Shown piece by piece: positions 14,001 to 26,700 of a stretch of DNA of 64,000 nt. This DNA is from Solanum dulcamara. Lineage: Eukaryota; Streptophyta; Magnoliopsida; Solanales; Solanaceae. The number at the start of each line of letters is the position of its first letter. Position 1 is the first letter of the stretch. The stretch covers positions 44,498,935-44,562,934 of the forward strand of contig NC_077247.1 in assembly GCF_947179165.1 (NCBI RefSeq), written 5' to 3'. The notes under the pieces were generated by a model. That model did not search any database and was not told the DNA's origin. It saw nothing but the letters and a program-made list of their open reading frames with translations. The translations under genes and the position numbers were made by a program.

Positions 14001-15548
14001 AGCAGTCAAAGATCCAAGATGGGTTGAAGCTATGCAGACAGAGATCCAGGCCTTAGAAAACAACAATACTTGGGAAGTCACTTCCTTACCTGCAGGAAGA
14101 AGCCTATTGGTTGCAGATGGATCTACAAGGTTAAATACAAATCCACAGGTGAAATAGAGAGGTTCAAAGCCAGGCTAGTAGCAAAAGGATACAACCAACA
14201 AGAAAAGATTGATTACAAAGAAACATTTTCTCCTATTGTGAAGATGGTGACTGTCAGGGCTGTTCTTGCCATGGCAGCTTCCAAGAACTGGCACATCCAT
14301 CAAATGGATGTCTTCAATTATTTTCTACATGGAGACCTAGAGGATAAAATATATATGCAGTTGCCTCAGGGATTTATCAGTCAAGGGGAGAATGTATGTA
14401 GACTAACAAAGTCTCTTTATGGACTCAAACAAGCTCCAAGGCAGTGGAATCACAAACTTACTGAGGCTCTTATTTCTCTCAAGTTCAAACAAAGCCAATA
14501 TTATTATTCCCTATTCATCAACAAGTCAGCAGAAGGTATTGTCATTGTACTTGTATATGTAGATGACATGTTAGTCACTGGAAGCAGCCTAAAGTTGATA
14601 GAAGAGACAAAGAAAGGTCTACAAAATGCATTCAAGATGAAGGACTTAGGGAGCTCAAATACTTTTTGGGGATTGAATTTGCAAGATCCACAGCAGGAAT
14701 ACTCATGCATCAGAGGAAGTACACTCTTGATCTGATAGCAGAAGTAGGAATGACTGCAGTTAAGCCAGTAGCAACACCAATGGATGCCAACATCAAGCTC
14801 ACATCAAAGCTCTATGATGACCATGTGAACCAAAATCAAGAAGAGCTACATGATCCTCTAATAGATCAGGAAGCTATCAAAAACCCATAGGTAAACTTCT
14901 GTATCTCAACATGACAAGGCCAGATATAACCTTCAGTACTCAAACATTAAGTCAGTTTCTGAACCAGCCAAAGAAGTCCCACATTGAGGCAGCCCTAAGA
15001 GTAGTCAAATATTTGAAGAGACAACCTGGACAAGGTATACTACTATCCAGTCAATCAGACAACCAAATTACAGCTTTTTGTGATGCAGACTGGGCAGCAT
15101 ATGTACTCACCAGGAAATCAGTCACAGGATACTTGATCAAGATGGAAAAATCACTAATATCTTGGAAAGCCAAGAAACAAACTACAGTGTCTAGAAGTTC
15201 AGCTGAGGCTGAATATAGAAGCATGGCATCTACTGTTTCAGAACTTGTATGGCTGCTGGGAATGTTGAAGGAGGTTGAGGCTGATATGAAGGTACCAGTG
15301 CAGGTCTATAGTGATAGCAAAGCTACAATTCAAATTGCAGTCAATCCAGTTTATCACGAAAGAACAAAACATATAGAGATAGATTGTCATTTCATTAGAG
15401 AAAGACTACAACAAGGCATGATCAAAGTTGACTACTTACCAACCCAAGAACAACTAGCTGATATATTGACAAAGGGATTGTCTAGAGCTCAACATGAGCA
15501 CCTTCTATCCAAGCTTGGAGCTTTGAATATTTTTGCACCTCCTATCTT
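11088..15548 (+). pseudogene. Disabled gag-pol of copia element 1
   Basis: Pieces of one polyprotein in shifting frames. The Gag-like part (11208-11930) ends in a zinc knuckle whose fourth ligand is lost (CDFCKCRGHTKESY, last Cys replaced by Tyr). The protease motif reads VNTWATNHM where active copies have DTGA, so the catalytic Asp is gone. The integrase HHCC region (around 12740-12860) and DDE core follow, with a TGA stop at 12923-12925 and a frameshift before the SDNGTEF and QNGVAERKH motifs. The reverse transcriptase (14070-14735) keeps YVDDM. RNase H (14911-15570) keeps the CDADWA and RSSAEAEYRSMA motifs. The first Met frame from 11088 stops after 25 codons. No functional protein is expected. 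Confidence 0.92.
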
Positions 15549-15557
15549 GAAGGGGAG
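15549..15557 (+). other. Polypurine tract of copia element 1
   Basis: GAAGGGGAG immediately before the 3' LTR, the usual plus-strand primer site. Confidence 0.85.
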
Positions 15558-15855
15558 TGTTGAGATGTAAAGAAAGTAGTTAAAGGAGTTAGAAAATCAG
15601 TTAGAAATAAGGGCAGTATAGTCATTTTAGTTAGTTACATAATTAGAACTAACTAACTAATTTGTTAGTCAGTTAAGTCAATGTAATTAGCTATATATAC
15701 ATAGCAACTATGTACTGTTGATGGTAATGGGCATTTTCACAGTTAGCCCTAAAAATAAAATCTTCTTCTTCTCTCTAACGCCTCTCTTCTTCATCTTCTT
15801 CATCTCTATCTTCTTCATGGCTGATCAGTGAAGAAACAGAGCTCAAATAAGCTCA
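15558..15855 (+). repeat. 3' LTR of copia element 1
   Basis: 298 bp, TG..CA ended, followed by the AGAAG target duplication. The RNase H reading frame runs a few codons into it. Confidence 0.95.
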
Positions 15856-15860
15856 AGAAG

Positions 15861-17735
15861 CAGTGAGCAAAGTTATCTCTTCACTGCTTCAGCCTTGAAA
15901 GACCATCTGTTTTTGAATTCTTTTGGTTTTAACTCCTTCACCCAATACGCATCAGACCAGTTTCACATATGGAAATAACTACGAAACAAAACGAAGTACA
16001 GGCCAAGCATTGAGTGAAGAAAAAAGGGAACATAAACATACATGTTTCGAAGCCAAAGAGAATTCAAAAAAGTATTATACTTCAAACATGAATTCACCAA
16101 AACAACTACATGCATACTATTTTCCAACTAAAAAGACATCAAAAAGTTCTTCATGCCATCTCTGAGGTTAGCCAAAAAGGAGCAATCAAGGTCTGATGAT
16201 TTCTGAGGGCTGTCCCATCAATAACTCTAAGCAAGCCCTGCATCATCAAAAAAAAAAAAAAAGGAACTTTGTAAGTTTCTCAAAATATCTTTTTTGGAGT
16301 TAAAGTTTATCGATGTAATGGGAAAATTTAACATACAAGATGTATGCAAAAGGTAGAAATCCTACAAGAAAGCATGTTTCTTAACTATTAGCATCTACAC
16401 GAACTCCAATAATAGAAGTACTTCAACAATATCCGAAGAACAAAAAAGTATACAAAAGAATTCTATAAGAAAGCATGTCTCTCGTTACGAATAGCATCCA
16501 GTCATCAATACTAACTGGAACATTAGAAATACTCCAAGGATATCCAAAGAACAAAAAATGTTCTACTAAGCTGTAAATAAAAAATGCAACTCCATCGAAC
16601 ACTCTTTCCATATCATCCGCAAAGTACTAAAGGGGCTATTTCCTTTCGCTCTTTCTCTTCCTTGCCGTGCCTGCTATCACTTATTCACTTCAGACACACT
16701 CCACACTATAGAGTATATAATAATTGTCTACAGATGCCAAGGTTATGACCAGTCAATTCGTTGTTCAAAGATTGATAAACAAATTAACAACGGAGGAAAT
16801 TAGCAATTGAATAAAGGCAACAAATATTCTAATACTTTCATCAGTAAAGACGGAGGAAAAAAGAGGGGAGGGGGGCACATTCAAGGAGAATAGCTCTACC
16901 ATTCATGAGGTCTTCAAATGAATATCCAAAAATATCTTGCTATTAAATGAATGGAAAAAGAAGTGTCCCATAGAAGATAAGTAAACTAGTTCAGGAGTCA
17001 AGGTTTATAGATTTTCTAAGTTTCCCTCGCTAAAAATTATCATAGCTTGCTGGATCGATATGTTATTACTACTTTTCTGTGACAAAAATGACATATTGTT
17101 GACTTCCAAGTTCCATTATTCTTCTGTTTTTGAGAATGCCAAAAAAAATGAAATGAAAATGATCAAAGTTCCATATATTCTTCTGTTGGTATTTCACATT
17201 TATCATCATTGGTTCAAAGTCCAGCTTAAAAGCTAAAAGCTAAAAGCTCTAAGACCAGGGAATACAGTTTTCTGTATGTTTATCCTTTTATTAGATATCA
17301 AAGACTCTTCCGCAAGATCAACATAACTCTATTTTTAATAAGGAAAGGTCAATAGAACTGGACCAATGTTTTCTTAAATATTGCTATTCGGCTAAGGTAG
17401 TGTGTCTGTGTGTGTCTTGACTAGTTCACAGAGCAGTTTGTTAAAACCACAAGTACATTTGCTGGGACCTTGGACCAATGCTATGGAAGTATTATAGTAA
17501 CAATGAATACCTTGGATAACTTCTCAACGGATTCTCTATCATCTCTTTTTTTTTTTCCGTTTCATTTAATTGGTCTATGTTATAGTGTTATAGGACTAAG
17601 ATGGTAAGAAATCTGAAAGAAGCTAAAAACAGCACTAATACACATGCATCTCAACTAATTGAACAGAATTAACTAAAGTAATCAGTAGACTTAGTTCACA
17701 CAGTAGTTAACACATCAAAGTTCATGTAAGTTACC
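15861..17735. other. Intergenic DNA / possible 3' region of the F-box gene
   Basis: No long frame. A minus-strand CAG splice acceptor at about 16238-16240 could pair with a donor at 17880 inside the F-box gene, in which case the sequence left of 16237 would be a 3' exon and UTR. A poly(A) run lies at about 16248-16262 on the plus strand. Microhomologies around 16360-16560 ('agaaagcatgt') form a diverged direct repeat. Confidence 0.4.
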
Positions 17736-19124
17736 CTAGTGCCTGTATAGCGCATACACGTGCACATAAGATAAGAAAATGAAGCAATGACAACATCTAA
17801 AAGTGGAAGCTGAGAATCTATACATAGCAAGAATATAGTAACATAAAATTGAGTATAATGATAAATTGATCACCGAACCTTGTGAGTTTTTTGCGTGCCA
17901 ATTTACTTGAGCATCTTGCTTCTTAACTGGTAGCATCCCTCCTATCAGAAATAGGCTCTCTGAATAGTCAACAATCACATATGATCCATCCTTAGTATTA
18001 TCAATACTGAATTTTTCCTTGACTGAACTAGTTATGGGATCACACAAGAATACCACTCCTTTTTCATTCTTAGCTACAATGTCACCATTCCTCAAACAAC
18101 CCAAGATTCGGTCAAATCCGACTAACGGTCCAACACTGTATTTCTTACTCCAACCATCTACATCATCCATTACCCAAACATCCATATGACAATCATCTTT
18201 ATGATCCCAGTCTAACATACAAAGAGAACCCTCCAATTCCACAAGATATTGATGCTTCTTACGCCTTCCTATGGATGGTAACTTCTCAAACACTAGTTTC
18301 CGCACATCAAATCGCACAAACACAGCACGTGATCCAAATTTATCAGGCATACAAACTAACCAATATGCCACCCCTTTAACAATCACATTGCAAGTAAACT
18401 CAAGAATATGAAAAACCATCTCATTTTTCAGCTTCTTCCATTTTCGACTCTTGGTTGAATACACTTCAACGTGGTTCGGGACTGCATATGTTATGCCAAC
18501 ACAAAAGATTCTCAAGATCAACAAATCGTTTTGTTGGTAATCAAATGCCATTCCAACAGACGCCAAAAAGTGCAGTCCTTGAATGGGCAAGCTTTCAGAG
18601 AGCTCCACCATCTTATATTTCCTCATCGCCGGGTTCCAAAGGTTAATCATTTCACCCCAAGGTGGATTAAAAAGGCAGACAATGCCATTGCAAGGACCCA
18701 CAATGTACATATTGGGGAAGAAACAAGGAAAAGGGCTGTCCAGCTGGACAACTGATTCCGGCGAGTTGTATTGTGAGATTAGATGATTGTTGGACTCTTG
18801 ATGGCGGCTGCCTATAAGAATGGATGATGAACCAGCAAGCTGCAAAGAAGAAGAGTGACGGAAATGGGCGGCTATGAAGTTGGGCATAGAAATGAGGTTT
18901 CGCCATTGCTTGCAAACACACCTGAATCGTAAAAGAGTCTTTACAGGGAGACGGGAAAGGATATTAGAGATGATTTCTCTTGGGAAATACAAGTGGGAAG
19001 TTGGTTCTGCAGCATCTCTGCATTTTGTTTCTTTGGAATTCCCTTTACCTTTACCTTTCTTCTTCCCATGTCCTTTGCCTTTAGGAGGCATCTCGGAAGC
19101 GGGAAAAGGGTTTTGCGAAATCAC
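17736..19124 (-). CDS. F-box protein with F-box-associated (FBA) domain
   Basis: The longest reading is 462 residues. An N-terminal basic Lys/Gly stretch is followed by an F-box at about residues 43-90 (core FPREIISNILSRLPVKTLL, then RFRCVCKQWRNLI). A beta-propeller-like FBA region follows, with the family phrases GPCNGIVCLF and LWNPAMRKY. By family, such proteins are substrate adaptors of SCF ubiquitin ligases: the F-box binds SKP1 and the FBA domain binds a target that cannot be inferred here. Two Met starts are possible, 19124 and 19091 (MPPKGKG). The last ~30 residues are hydrophobic and unlike the family. A GT donor near 17880 (after the codons for NSQ) suggests that the real mRNA splices there and the open frame past it is intron. 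Confidence 0.85.
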   Translation of the reverse strand: MISQNPFPASEMPPKGKGHGKKKGKGKGNSKETKCRDAAEPTSHLYFPREIISNILSRLPVKTLLRFRCVCKQWRNLISMPNFIAAHFRHSSSLQLAGSSSILIGSRHQESNNHLISQYNSPESVVQLDSPFPCFFPNMYIVGPCNGIVCLFNPPWGEMINLWNPAMRKYKMVELSESLPIQGLHFLASVGMAFDYQQNDLLILRIFCVGITYAVPNHVEVYSTKSRKWKKLKNEMVFHILEFTCNVIVKGVAYWLVCMPDKFGSRAVFVRFDVRKLVFEKLPSIGRRKKHQYLVELEGSLCMLDWDHKDDCHMDVWVMDDVDGWSKKYSVGPLVGFDRILGCLRNGDIVAKNEKGVVFLCDPITSSVKEKFSIDNTKDGSYVIVDYSESLFLIGGMLPVKKQDAQVNWHAKNSQGSVINLSLYSILCYYILAMYRFSASTFRCCHCFIFLSYVHVYALYRH

Positions 19125-19763
19125 AACAACAATCTTGATAAAGAAGAAGGGTTTTAGGGTTGCGAAATCAGAGCATGTATTTGTCTTATGTGACAGAACA
19201 GGGGACCCGACAGGGACTTGTCTGTTTTGGCATCAGCTCTCAGGAGAGGTTTTCAAACCATACTTTTGTTTACATAATGTATCATATTAGCACAAACCTA
19301 TAAAACCCATTCAAGCAAGATGTTAACATATTTTTTTTGGTACAGTGCTTTTTAATTTTCTTCCAATAAAAGTAATTTTGAGAAACAAAACTTCTTTTTT
19401 AAAAAAAATGTGTATTTGAATATGGTTTTCCTTACTAAAAGCCTTCCTATACGTGTTTATATGAAACTTTAGTTTTTATATCAAAATTTTAATTTATCTA
19501 ATTGGGGAGAGGGTTGTGATACTGAGTACTTTAGCAAGTCAAATGTTTATGTATAGGATCAATTCATTCATAAGTCAAATGCAGAATGTCAAGCCTTACA
19601 ATCTTTTGTTTTGAAATTTCAATCTTTACCAGCCCAAATTCAAGTACATATTGTTTTCTATCCACTTTATTTGAAGGATAAATGTGCCAAAGGGATGAGA
19701 TTGGCTTTTAAAGACACTAGCCTTGATTTGTTTAGGAGCTTGAATGGTGTATAAGGAGTTGAG
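19125..19763. other. Intergenic spacer between two minus-strand genes
   Basis: Contains the probable promoter and 5' UTR of the F-box gene (nearest 19124) and the 3' flank of the lipase gene. AT-rich, with no other feature seen. Confidence 0.5.
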
Positions 19764-20963
19764 CTATCTACTTATTACCATGCTGTTATTGAGAGCTATT
19801 TGGAGTTCCAAGTCATCAGACCACCATTGTTTTAGCCTGTGTGCCTCAAGAAACCTCTGCTTTCCCTTTGACACCACAAAAAGCTTTACACTAGTTAGCG
19901 CATTTCCACCAGGTTTTGCTTCTTTCTCCTTATTACCAATATTGGAACTGTTTTGTCCTCCATCTGGATAATTGTAGTAGCAGCAGATGTAGTCACTTGT
20001 GTTAACATACAAATGAGCCATAGGCAGCATTTGCTTAAGCTCTGAAGTGATTCTTGATTCTGTAGATTCAGCTGCACCCTCAGCGACGCTCTTGCTTTGA
20101 TACTCTGACTGAGAAGGAAGCATTGATTTGAATCTTTTCCACACAAATCCAGCTTTTCCGCTCAAGATTCTATAACTCATGGCTAATGAAACAGATGGTG
20201 GATTGAAAAGATGTGCTTCTACATAAGTTCCTTCAGCAGCTAATGCCTTGTATACCTCGAGAGCAAAAGCAGCTCCTAATGAGTGTCCTGTGATGGACAC
20301 ATTCTTACTCCCTTGCTGGTTGAAGCTAATTGATTTTAGAGCCGATAAGACTCTCTCGAATCTGAAGGATCCTTTGAGACTTTCCCATGCTAAGTAACGT
20401 AGATCATCCTCGATATCTCTCCTTATTGTGGGGTTCTTCAAGAATGTTCCTCTGATGGCTAATACCACTTTTGGTGCACCAATTGGTCTTATTGGTATAA
20501 AATCAGCCAGGGCTGCTGCTTGATCCCACTCCAAAACTGCAGCAAATATCGAACCATCTCTTTCATCGACAAGGGGTTCAATCAGTTTGTACTTAAAGGG
20601 TGTCCACCACTGTGGTGCAAGGGCAGTTTCTATGCCACACCTATTTTCTTGCCTGTCAAGTTCAAGCAAGTATACTGATTGTACAAAGCAGGCCATCACT
20701 GCTCTTTTGTAGCTTTCATCCTTCCTACACATTTATGTTGTTTTACTCCAATCACTATACATCATTATAAGTAGTAGAAGGAATTGAAATCTGAACGAAG
20801 ACATTAAAGGATAAACGGAAACTAACCAACTGGAGCTGATGAGTTCTCTCCATCCAGGAGAAGAAATGTGGCGAGGACCGAATACATGAAAGGCCTTGGG
20901 ATGGTGCTGGAAAGAATGGTTTCTCTCCACTGAATTCTTTCTGAAGGACCAATATGTTCTCAT
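19764..20963 (-). CDS. Lipase-like alpha/beta hydrolase (At4g10955-like 'GDSL esterase/lipase')
   Basis: Two exons on the minus strand: 20963-20827 and 20724-19764, joined as ..SSSW|KDESYKRAV (donor GTTAGT, acceptor GTGTAG), giving 365 residues. The nucleophile elbow GHSLGAAFA marks an alpha/beta hydrolase of the class-3 lipase fold. The full pattern (FHVFGPRHI at the N terminus, VYLLELDRQENR, LAPQWW) matches the plant At4g10955 family, about 350 residues. That family is often annotated 'GDSL esterase/lipase' although the motif is GxSxG. A likely acid residue is the Asp in NTSDY and a likely His is near the C terminus (EAHRLKQWW). Substrate unknown. The ATG at 20963 is directly preceded by an in-frame TAA, so no longer N terminus exists without another exon. 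Confidence 0.88.
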
Positions 20964-21921
20964 TTAGGCAACTTCTTTTTTTCTTGAGTTTCTTAATTAG
21001 GTGGAGGTTGTAGCAAATAAAATGTGACAAACCAGCCTTCAAAAAAGAGAAGAAAATACACCTCCCAAGGCCTACAAGGGAATCACTTTTGCATTTCATA
21101 TAATTTGTGTATGGTATAGGATACCAATGAACTAATGTGGATTTTTCCACCATATCTTATACATATTATAACAAATTAAAGAAAAATAGTACATACTTTT
21201 GCACATATGGTATCTTATACATATTATCTTGTGCTTGGTAAAGTACAGTCACCCTTGCTAAATTGGACATGCTTGGATCTTATTCTATTCCTATGTATAG
21301 ATTAGCTTAAAACAGAATCTGATTCTGTTTTGCTCTGAATGACCTAAAAGAAAACTAGCATAATGCTCTAGGAATACATCTATAAAAATCGTTTCTTTGT
21401 CCTAATTTTTCACATGCACTTTCATATATGTTATTTGAACATCTCAAGGATAAGTCGAAGAACATGATATCACTAAACAAATGTTTCTCGAGTCTCTAAA
21501 CATTTTGATCTCCTTTTTCTCTCATCCTTCTCCGTTCTGGTTCAGAAAAGAATCAACTTAAAGATATTATTTCAAAGTAATCTCTTGAATATTTCCTTAT
21601 TTGAACGAATCGCATAAGAAAAAAGAATTTCGTAATTTCATTTTAATTTGACGACCACGACATTATGATAGAAGTCCTCTCATTTTCTGCTACAAACTCT
21701 TTTAGTCACTGAGAAAACTCCAATACTTGCTTTCCAAAACACAAAAAAGTATTTGGACAGTTATTTGATTTTAAGCAACTCCTAAATTATTTTTCAAAAG
21801 AGTTTTTCAGGAAGTACTACAAAACTACTTATTAAATAGTATCAAATAAACAAAAGTATGTTCGTTAAAACTTTAAATGACCAAGCACTACAACTTTACA
21901 AAAAGAAAAATTTCAATTTTC
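20964..21921. other. Intergenic DNA, no gene seen
   Basis: Upstream flank of the lipase gene. A minus-strand frame at 20755-21153 overlaps its exon 1 out of frame and has no family features. Confidence 0.5.
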
Positions 21922-22945
21922 GACAACAACAACACACCCCATATAATCCCACAAAATTGGGTCTGAAGAGGATACAGTGTACGCAAACTTTATTGATCAT
22001 ACTTCAAAGGTAGAGATGTTGTTTTCGATAGACTCTCGGCTCAAGGGAAAAATAGTCCATAACGGTCTAGAAAAAAAAAGTAATATAAGTACAAGAATTA
22101 ATAACAGATAATAAAAAAAAACAGATAGTAACACAACAATAATTACAACAAAATAATATGATAGTCGAAATACAGACAACAAATAATAATAGAAATCGAA
22201 GGACTAGAAACTACATGAGCAATACTATAACAAATAGTATGGACGAATAATAAGATAATGCACTACTGCCTAATAACCTTCTACCATAATATTTGTCCTT
22301 CACAACCTTCTATCTAGGATCATATCTTCGATAAGTTTGAACTGAGACATGCCATGTTTAATCACCCATCTTCAATACTTTTTCGATTTATCTACCTATC
22401 ATGAAACCATCCACAGCCAGCCTCTCAAACCTCCACACTGGGGCATTAGACATCTCCTCTTCACATGCGCTAACCATTTCAGTCTCGCTTTCCGTATCTT
22501 TTCATTCACCGAAGTCACTCCCACATATCCCATATATCCTCATTTCTTATCCTATCTCTCCTGGTATGACCACATATCCATCACAATATTCTCATTTCTA
22601 CAACTTTCAACCTCTGAACATGAGATTTCTTGACTTGCCAACATTCATGCCTATTCAATAAATATAGTTAGTCTAACTACCACTGTGTAGAACTTGTCTT
22701 TAAAATTTGGTGGTACCTTCTTATTATACAAGACTACGGATGTGAGCCTCCATTCCATCCCCTGGACAAATGCGGTAAGTGACATCCTCATCAATCTCCC
22801 ACTATCTTGGATTAGACTTAAGATGCTTGAAATTAAACTTCCTCTCTTTTAAATGACCTAAGTATCAAACCTCACTTCCTATCCGCCTCATAGGTTACAT
22901 CACTTAAATTGTACTCCAAATATTTTGTCTTGATCCTACTCAACC
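21922..22945 (-). mobile_element. 5'-truncated RTE-type LINE
   Basis: Read on the minus strand, decayed reverse-transcriptase C-terminal text appears in the order of plant RTE LINEs: LSRIKTKYLEYNLSD, then DEDVTYRI, a degraded 'KVPPK.K.KFY' region, then a region like RLRWFGHVKRR. The characteristic 3' UTR follows, with the GAGCCGAGAGTCTATCG-like phrase, and it ends in GTTGTTGTTG (plus-strand cgacaacaacaac at 21922). Several stops, so inactive. The same 3' end occurs at 38224-38621. Confidence 0.75.
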
Positions 22946-23737
22946 TAAACATGATTTAAAGTTAAATAGTTTAATTCTTTTAATGAGCCTGGTTTAGTTC
23001 TTACTTTTAGGAAAATGGAGACGGTTGCCTTGTCCCCGACTGCAGACACAATTCACAAGGACAAGTAGGGGAAGGGAATGTACTACTACTTACCTTATAT
23101 GCTGTACTATGCTTCCTTTTATCCTAATGCTCATATTCAATGAAAGGCTTAGTTACTTGTGTCATTCCTACCATAGTCGAACTCTCTTTCTCAAATGGAG
23201 TATGAGACACCCATATCTTAATTTTTGGATGCTCAAAGACATAACTTTAGTTTGACAGCCAGTATAAGAGGCCTCTCTTTGTAGAAAAGACCTCCTCTTC
23301 GTTTAATTATTTACTAATACATAACTCAAATGATCCTGAAGTGGATCTTCTCTTTGTGTTTGTCATAGCTCATCCTTACTCAACTTCCTTCCTTTTCTGA
23401 ACTAACCTCTTCTATCACATTTCTACATGTCATTAGGAGAAGTCAATCCGCAATAATAAACCGGCTATGCACTAAAGAGAGTTTTGCTTCATAAAATCTA
23501 AAATCTTCCAGTGTGTTAGGGGCATCTAATGTAATATATATCCAAAATAAATTTTTATGCCCACGTGTTGGCGTGAAACTTACCAGCTAAGCCAAGCTGA
23601 AAAACAAATTGACAAAACCATCAGCACACCTTACCCCCTAAGATAAACCGAAGACCGCGAAATCGCCTATCTCAGCGCCGCGCCGATCTGATTCTGAAAA
23701 TCGGCGTCAGAAACAATACGACTTCAACTCAATCCCG
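22946..23737. other. Intergenic DNA and promoter of the L18a-like gene
   Basis: No gene recognised. A short frame at 23025-23255 has no family features. The last ~150 bp is GC-richer and is the likely promoter/5' UTR of the gene starting at 23777. Confidence 0.45.
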
Positions 23738-23746
23738 AAACCCTAA
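23738..23746 (+). promoter_or_regulatory. telo-box (AAACCCTAA)
   Basis: AAACCCTAA lies 31 bp before the start codon of the L18a-like gene. Telo-boxes are common in 5' regions of plant translation-related and growth-linked genes, so the element may tie expression to proliferating tissue (inference). Confidence 0.5.
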
Positions 23747-23776
23747 ACCGTTACTCGATCTCAATCAGGGGAAAGT

Positions 23777-26700
23777 ATGGACGAAGAAGATGGGAAGAAC
23801 AGGGCCTCTTCGGCCACCGGCGAACCCTTGCCGCCAAACTATTACTACGGTACATTTCAAGGAGTAGCTAATCATCCGCCGCCTCCTCCACAATCTCAGC
23901 CGGTGTTTGGTTTTCCTCAGCCCATTCCTCCGCCTGGTGCCGCCGGCGCTCCTCCTCAATACTATCCTCATGGTTATCAAACTGTTCACGGTGTGCTTTC
24001 CCACATATTCATATATCTACAGGCGCTGATCTTTTTGCTTTTAGGCTTGTTGATGAATTCTGCTTGTTTCCGTCAATTAAGTTAAAGTTGAGTATTTTAA
24101 TTCAACTTTTCATCTGTCTTTTTAAAATAACAACAACAACAACATAGGCAGACCTTACCTTACCTAGGGGGAAGAGAGGCTAAATCAAGTATATATAGCA
24201 TGCATTTGTATGATTCGTTAAGGTACAAATCTGTTAATTTGGAACAGAATACAGGATATACATGTAAGTGTTATTGGTTATAGTATTGATTGGATGGTAG
24301 TATGGTTTTGTCACCGATCAAAATTAAAAATGGTTGTATGGTTTTTTCATTGAGGATTTACAAGAAGGGATTGATAATGCAGATTGTAAGTTTAGCTATA
24401 TCAAGTAGGGCACGTGTAGGGAAGAGATTATAGCCCTCAAATCAGGACTCATCAAAATGCCATATGAATTTTGTATCATATGGTGAACTCTATGCAAAAA
24501 TTTAAACATAATGAAAGCCATCCCATATAGCAAAATACTCTAGAGAAATTCAAGCTGTAGTAGTAAAATAGCATGAATCAACTATGTCTCAATTCTAAAT
24601 TAGTTGGAGTTGGCTTAATGAGTCTTCTGTAACCATTGCACTCTATTTAGGTCAAATTCATTTCAATACTTAATAATATGTTTTTGAAAGCTAATTAAAA
24701 GATTCACTAAATCTCACACTTGTTCTACACAGACATACAAGTCTGTAACAGAAGTGAAATGATTCCTGACAATCAAAGATCTTATGTAAGTAACAACTAC
24801 TAAGCTTTAATTTTAACTAGTTGGAATCACGGGCATGGTGCTTTTAGCCCTTACTTCTATTAGTTGGTATCACGGATATGGTGCTTTTACCTCAGTCCCC
24901 ATTGATTTAGAGAGATTGTAGTACTTTTTAAGACAACTACCTCCATGTGATTTTAGATCTAACACATTCTGTTTATCTGTACTTAAAAAAAAAATAGAAA
25001 ATAATGATCTCAAACTAAAAACCTCAAAATATACACATATCCATACAAAAGTTAAGACATCAAGAAGGTCTACAATCATGTGAACAGAAGGTTCTTGTTG
25101 AACATTTTAAGGATATAGGTTATGGTGGGAAGTGGATTCGAATGACTCAATTCTTTATTTCTATAGTAAAGCTTTCGGTGATTATGAATGGCTTTCCAGC
25201 AGTATTTTTCATAGCTCACAATGGCAAGACAGTGAATTCCCCTGCCCTTGTTCTCTCAATAATAGTCATGAAAGGACTAAGCAAAATAGTCCATGAGGCC
25301 CTGTTCGTCGTAATTAGCTAAAAGGTTACCGTGTAGGGAGACATAACTTAATCTCAATGGAATTGTCACACATTCTTTAAGTTGATGATATCTTGATTAT
25401 GTGTGCTCGGAGAATAATTACTTAAGAATTCTCATGCTCTGTGAGGTGAGATTGTGTCTGATCTTTATGTCAATCTTGTAAAGAGTTTTCCATATCAATT
25501 TAAATGATTAGTCAAAAGTAGTGTCAACTGTCACATCCTGGGTCCACGCCCGCATCCTGGGGATGGCTATCATAACTGGAATCTTCTTCGACCTGATGGG
25601 GCGTCATTGAAAAGGCGGAGAGGAAGTTCTAAATAGTGAAAATAAAGAATCTATGGGAAGGAATATAAGGAAGGCAAATCGGCCTCAGCGCTTTGGTTCA
25701 ATAGCAAAGGTAGTATAGTGTGTGATGTGTGCATACCACACATCACTCATTCATATTTCTTATTTAAATTGAGAAGGATAGAGGAGTGAATCCATTATCC
25801 AATGAGTTTCGAAGTTAGAAACAACAATTGTCCCAATTGAGTAATGAGTCTGGAAGCAAGTCGGGAAACATTGGTGCACTTCCTCATCTGAAGTGGAGTT
25901 CAAAGTGCAAAGTGGGAAGAAAATGAAATTCCGATAGTACTCTTGGCTTGGTCATACTTCCTTGAAAGTAAGATATGCTGATTTGTATAACTTTACTTCA
26001 AACACTGACTATCAGTTGCACCGTGTAGATGGCGAATGATTCAGAGGTTTGTGGAAGAGCTGTTTGATTGGAAAGTGGAAGGGTGACAGCTCTATTGCAG
26101 GCAATTGACCAAGTTCATTTAGATCTTGAAATAGAAGTTACACCAATGTGGAGACTGCTAATAGGAAGAGCTTCACCGTATAAACAATACTACGAAATGC
26201 TTAACCCAACTGTCTGCAGATTTCCTCAATGGATTTGGTAAATGATTTGAGGCTCTAAAACACCATTCAAGGTAGCCTGTCTTACTTGGGTTTTCCCTTT
26301 ATGATTGTCTCACTCAAGGGGAATGTAAATTTGCAACAGTTTTTCCATTGTGAAAAGGAGACCAAGGACAGCAAATACCTCTTCTGGCTGTTCTTACGCT
26401 AGTCATCTGTGAAAACTCTTTTTGGCAATGTTTGGTGTTAGCTGGTTGATACCAAGGATTACTATAGAACCTTTTGAAACCGGTAGGGTTGTCAATGCAA
26501 TAAGAATCTGCAGAAAAGAAATGGAGAACCATTCCATTTTCTGTATGTTGCGTCATGCGTGATAATGAAGAAGAGCAATCAGAGGTGCTTCTGGGGCACA
26601 GCAACTTAAGCACATATTCTGAATTTGGATGTTTATCTCTTCTAGCCTTTTGGTAGTATTTACAGAATCTATAAATAGTGGTAAATTTGATAGATTATCT

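Larger units (their letters stand above)
10605..15855 (+). mobile_element. Decayed Ty1/copia LTR retrotransposon
   Basis: Complete structure with 5-bp target duplication AGAAG at 10600-10604 and 15856-15860. The 5' LTR is 10605-10911, a tRNA-iMet-type primer site follows, then a gag-pol region in copia order (protease, integrase, reverse transcriptase, RNase H), a purine tract, and the 3' LTR at 15558-15855. The LTRs are about 95% alike and differ by small indels in the TTC-rich part, so the insertion is old. The coding region has several stops and frameshifts. Confidence 0.95.

Noticed and set aside
18455..19290. Plus-strand frames opposite the F-box gene
   Set aside because: They lie antisense to conserved F-box/FBA coding sequence and have no features of their own.
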